Of a DNA stretch of 64,000 nt, positions 62,016-64,000 are shown one piece after another (the first letter of the stretch is position 1; each line of letters starts with the position of its first letter). The DNA is taken from the NCBI RefSeq assembly GCF_003119195.2, contig NZ_CP022255.1:372001-436000 (forward strand), in the 5' to 3' direction. The stretch is from Azospirillum baldaniorum (lineage in GTDB: Bacteria > Pseudomonadota > Alphaproteobacteria > Azospirillales > Azospirillaceae). The notes beneath the pieces were generated by a model. That model was not told where the DNA came from. It ran no database searches and saw nothing but the letters and a program-made list of their open reading frames with translations. A program made the position numbers and the translations under genes.

Positions 62016-62687
62016 CTACTCATGGTCACCGACCGGCGGCATGGAGACCACCATATCGACCCAAATGCTTCCGCCCGTGGTCATGTGGTCGTGCATGTGC
62101 CGGCGCGCGGCCTCGCCGTCCCCTTCCAGGATCGCTTTCACGAAACGGTCGTGCTCGGTGTAGGACTTCAAAGGGCGCGCGGTGTGCTGGAACGGATACT
62201 GGCGGTAGATGCGCAAGCGGCTGCGAATGAGTTTCGCCTGGTGCTCCAGATGCTCGTTCCGGCTTCCGGCGTAGATCAACTCATGCAGTTCGCGATTGAG
62301 ATTGTCGTAGGCCTCGATGTCGCTGGCCTCGGCGGCGGCGCGGCTCGCCTCGTGCACTTCCAGAAGACGCTTGCGCCCGGCGATTCCCATGCGGCGGGCG
62401 GCAAGGCTGGCGGCCAGGGATTCCAGTTCGACCAGAACCTCCATCATGCCGACGAGTTGCTTGGCGGACATCCGCAATACGGAGGCGCCGGCTCCCGGCT
62501 TTATCGTGACCAGTCCGCTCGAGCCAAGCTGGGACAGCACCTCGCGCACCGGCGTCCGTGACACGCCGAACCGTTCGGCCAAAGCTCGTTCGTCCAGGCG
62601 GTCGCCGGGCGCGATGATCCCGCCCAGAATTTCCTGTTCGAGCACCTGCCGCATTTCCGTTACGCGGCTTGGCTTTTCCGCCTGCAT
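62016..62687 (-). CDS. GntR-family regulator with FCD effector domain
   Basis: A 223-residue regulator. The winged helix-turn-helix spans about 10-75 (GDRLDERALAERFGVSRTPV then REVLSQLGSSGLVTIKPGAG). The FCD domain follows, with metal-binding-type residues in the DNLNRELHELIYAGSRNEHL segment and HDHM near the end. The ATG at 62687 is chosen over a TTG at 62720 because only it has a GGA-type site nearby. It lies between the nitrile hydratase operon and the crotonase-like gene and probably represses both as well as itself. Confidence 0.88.
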   Translation of the reverse strand: MQAEKPSRVTEMRQVLEQEILGGIIAPGDRLDERALAERFGVSRTPVREVLSQLGSSGLVTIKPGAGASVLRMSAKQLVGMMEVLVELESLAASLAARRMGIAGRKRLLEVHEASRAAAEASDIEAYDNLNRELHELIYAGSRNEHLEHQAKLIRSRLRIYRQYPFQHTARPLKSYTEHDRFVKAILEGDGEAARRHMHDHMTTGGSIWVDMVVSMPPVGDHE

Positions 62688-62753
62688 GGCATGATCCGTT
62701 GGCAAATCGGGATCGGTCAACGGTATCGCGTCCGCTGATCGGCGTCAATGTCA

Positions 62754-62763
62754 TGGTATGCCA
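62754..62763. promoter_or_regulatory. TGGTATGCCA site upstream of the GntR gene
   Basis: The 10-bp near-palindrome lies 67 bp upstream of the GntR start. Variants occur at 57860 (TGGCATGCCA), 61431 (GCATACCA) and 62963 (TGGTATGCA). Autoregulation is suggested. Confidence 0.5.
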
Positions 62764-62941
62764 AAACTCGGTTTTGGTCGACCGAACAGCCGCGGGCGGC
62801 GGTGAAATCAGGCCATGGCGAAGCATAGTGGACCCTTATCCAACAGGGGATTTTGGCCCTTCCCAACGCGCAAAGGCACACAGGAAACCGCCGTCACTCA
62901 TTGCGGGGCCTGCCAACCATAAGCGTGCCAAACTTTCCATG

Positions 62942-62971
62942 TTGCATTCCATTATCACTCTCTGGTATGCA
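62942..62971 (+). promoter_or_regulatory. Promoter with overlapping TGGTATGCA site before the crotonase-fold gene
   Basis: TTGCAT (62942-62947) and TATGCA (62966-62971) are 18 bases apart and could form a weak sigma-70 promoter. TGGTATGCA (62963-62971) overlaps its -10, the classic place for repression. The predicted leader to the ATG at 63057 is about 80 bases. Confidence 0.5.
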
Positions 62972-63056
62972 TGAACTCACTCATGGTTCTTTAGAAAACC
63001 AAAGGCGGTATCCATAGGGCCGCGCCGTCGCCAATGACGGCACCTGGGAGGAAACG

Positions 63057-63851
63057 ATGAACGGGACGCCACGGGGGCAATCGGACGGGCCGGCGACAGC
63101 CCCCCAACTGACCATGGACGACACGGTGGGCACCATCCGGCTCAACCGCCCGCTCCAGCACAATCGGATCGACGTGGCGGACATCGCCATTCTGGAGGAA
63201 CAAATCGCGGCGGCCGAAGCGAACCCGTCCGTTCGCGTGCTGGTGCTGACCGCAACGGGGCCGAGCTTCTCGTCCGGGTACGACCTGAGCGCGGCCCAGT
63301 CTTCCCAGCGCGGCGGCTCGGACGGCCAGGACGGGGAGAACGCCTTTGCACGGTTGTGCGATCGCGTCGAAGCGGTCCGTGTCCCGACGATCTGCGCCCT
63401 CAACGGCAGCGTCTATGGCGGCTCCACCGATCTGGCGCTCGCCTGCGACTTCCGCATCGGCGTGACCGGAATGCGCATGCGCATGCCGGCCGGGCAGCTT
63501 GGCATACACTTCTACCCCGGCGGCCTTCGCCGCTACGTGTCGCGGCTTGGCCTCAACGCGGCCAAGCGCTTGTTCCTCACGGCGGAAACGATCGCCGGCG
63601 ACGCCCTGCTGAGCATCGGCTTCCTGGACCGGATCGTCGCTCCCGACGACCTCCCGGCCGCCGTGGACGAACTGGCCGGACGCATCACCGCCTGCGCGCC
63701 GCAGGCCATCGCCGGCATGAAACGCGCGCTCAACGACATCGCCCGCGGCGAGCTGGATGATCGGGCGGCGGAAGCGGCCTTCGCCGCGAGCCTGCGGTCG
63801 GACGAGTTCGCCAACGCCCTGAAGGTCTGGTCGCAGCGCCGGGCGTCCTGA
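63057..63851 (+). CDS. Enoyl-CoA hydratase/isomerase (crotonase) family protein with altered catalytic residues
   Basis: A 264-residue crotonase-fold protein. It has VGTIRLNRPLQHNRIDVADI, VLVLTATGPSFSSGYDLSA (oxyanion hole strand), CALNGSVYGGSTDLALACDF and a helical end. At the first catalytic Glu position of crotonase (GGGCEL) it has Asp (GGSTDL). At the second (GQPEILLG) it has Ala (RMPAGQLG). A classical syn-hydration of enoyl-CoA is therefore doubtful, and an isomerase, hydrolase or lyase function is possible. GGGAGG lies before the ATG. It may be controlled by the neighbouring GntR protein. Confidence 0.85.
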   Translation: MNGTPRGQSDGPATAPQLTMDDTVGTIRLNRPLQHNRIDVADIAILEEQIAAAEANPSVRVLVLTATGPSFSSGYDLSAAQSSQRGGSDGQDGENAFARLCDRVEAVRVPTICALNGSVYGGSTDLALACDFRIGVTGMRMRMPAGQLGIHFYPGGLRRYVSRLGLNAAKRLFLTAETIAGDALLSIGFLDRIVAPDDLPAAVDELAGRITACAPQAIAGMKRALNDIARGELDDRAAEAAFAASLRSDEFANALKVWSQRRAS

Positions 63852-63901
63852 CCGCCTCCGCTCCCCGGCGCGCGCCGGATCGGCACACCAGCCGCATTCG
63901 G

Positions 63902-63933
63902 CCGGCCCCATTCGAAACCGGCCCCATTCAAAA
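63902..63933. repeat. 16-bp tandem direct repeat
   Basis: CCGGCCCCATTCGAAA is followed immediately by CCGGCCCCATTCAAAA, 15 of 16 bases identical, in the 93-bp gap before the last gene. It ends 11 bp before the ATG, so it may affect translation start or be a slippage product. Confidence 0.5.
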
Positions 63934-63944
63934 AGAGACCGTCC

Positions 63945-64000
63945 ATGACCGACCAGAACCTGGTTCTGAACACGACCCCCCATGCCCTCGCACGCGAGCT
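63945..64000 (+). CDS. Unidentified protein (3' partial)
   Basis: An ATG at 63945 is preceded by AAAGAGA and the frame stays open to the window edge, giving MTDQNLVLNTTPHALAREL. It lies 93 bp after the crotonase-fold gene on the same strand and is probably co-transcribed. Nineteen residues are too few to name a family. Confidence 0.55.
   Translation, partial: MTDQNLVLNTTPHALARE

Overview
The window is about 64 kb of very GC-rich bacterial DNA in which nearly every codon ends in G or C. The families present (multi-subunit opine/D-amino-acid oxidases, many ABC uptake systems, HWE-type kinases, protocatechuate 4,5-cleavage, Co-type nitrile hydratase) fit a metabolically versatile soil or rhizosphere alphaproteobacterium. 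Azospirillum or a close relative is my best guess, from memory of these proteins and not from a search. The density of transporters and catabolic operons would suit a chromid or megaplasmid, but rpsU and infC are also present. I recognised no rRNA, tRNA, CRISPR array or intact insertion sequence.

Layout. 1-520: end of a TerC-family membrane protein. 623-11163: a long minus-strand operon with a PotD/F-type ABC importer, four flavin or iron-sulphur subunits resembling opine oxidase/D-hydroxyproline dehydrogenase, a second binding protein and two RidA imine deaminases, divergent from an OccR/NocR-like LysR regulator. 11180-14793: a polar amino-acid ABC importer with a DapA-family aldolase. 15167-18667: an FMN 2-hydroxyacid oxidase divergent from an FAD-linked oxidase and its XRE-cupin regulator. 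18694-19333: a RelE-type toxin/antitoxin pair. 19326-25063: an iron-type binding protein, a di-heme DUF1111 protein, a TonB-dependent receptor and a TonB protein. 25410-31116: a BKACE/3-hydroxyacyl dehydrogenase/3-hydroxybutyrate dehydrogenase operon behind a consensus sigma-54 promoter, with a divergent sigma-54 activator. 31130-36051: hemerythrin-domain protein and RND efflux pump. 36158-37263: infC (ATA start), rpsU and a 50-residue ORF. 37577-41034: histidine kinase, response regulator and a YdjM-like protein.

41048-53468 holds a LIV-type importer (F, G, M, H and binding protein), an aromatic-acid MFS carrier, ligC and, divergently, galB-ligK-galD-ligI-ligA-ligB. Together these encode protocatechuate uptake and conversion to pyruvate plus oxaloacetate. 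A 41-bp element (34 of 41 identical) lies upstream of both the LIV binding-protein gene and ligC, which suggests one regulator controls transporter and enzymes. 53612-56652: a kinase/response regulator/response regulator-kinase signalling operon without a DNA-binding output. 56844-62687: a Co-type nitrile hydratase operon (beta, alpha, accessory protein, CobW chaperone, CbiM-like permease) with a GlxA-type regulator and a GntR/FCD regulator. TGGYATGC-type sites upstream of these units and of the crotonase-fold gene at 63057 suggest a local GntR regulon. The window ends inside an unidentified gene starting at 63945.

Short regulatory features are called by eye. Gene functions rest on recognised motifs and neighbourhood, without database searches.
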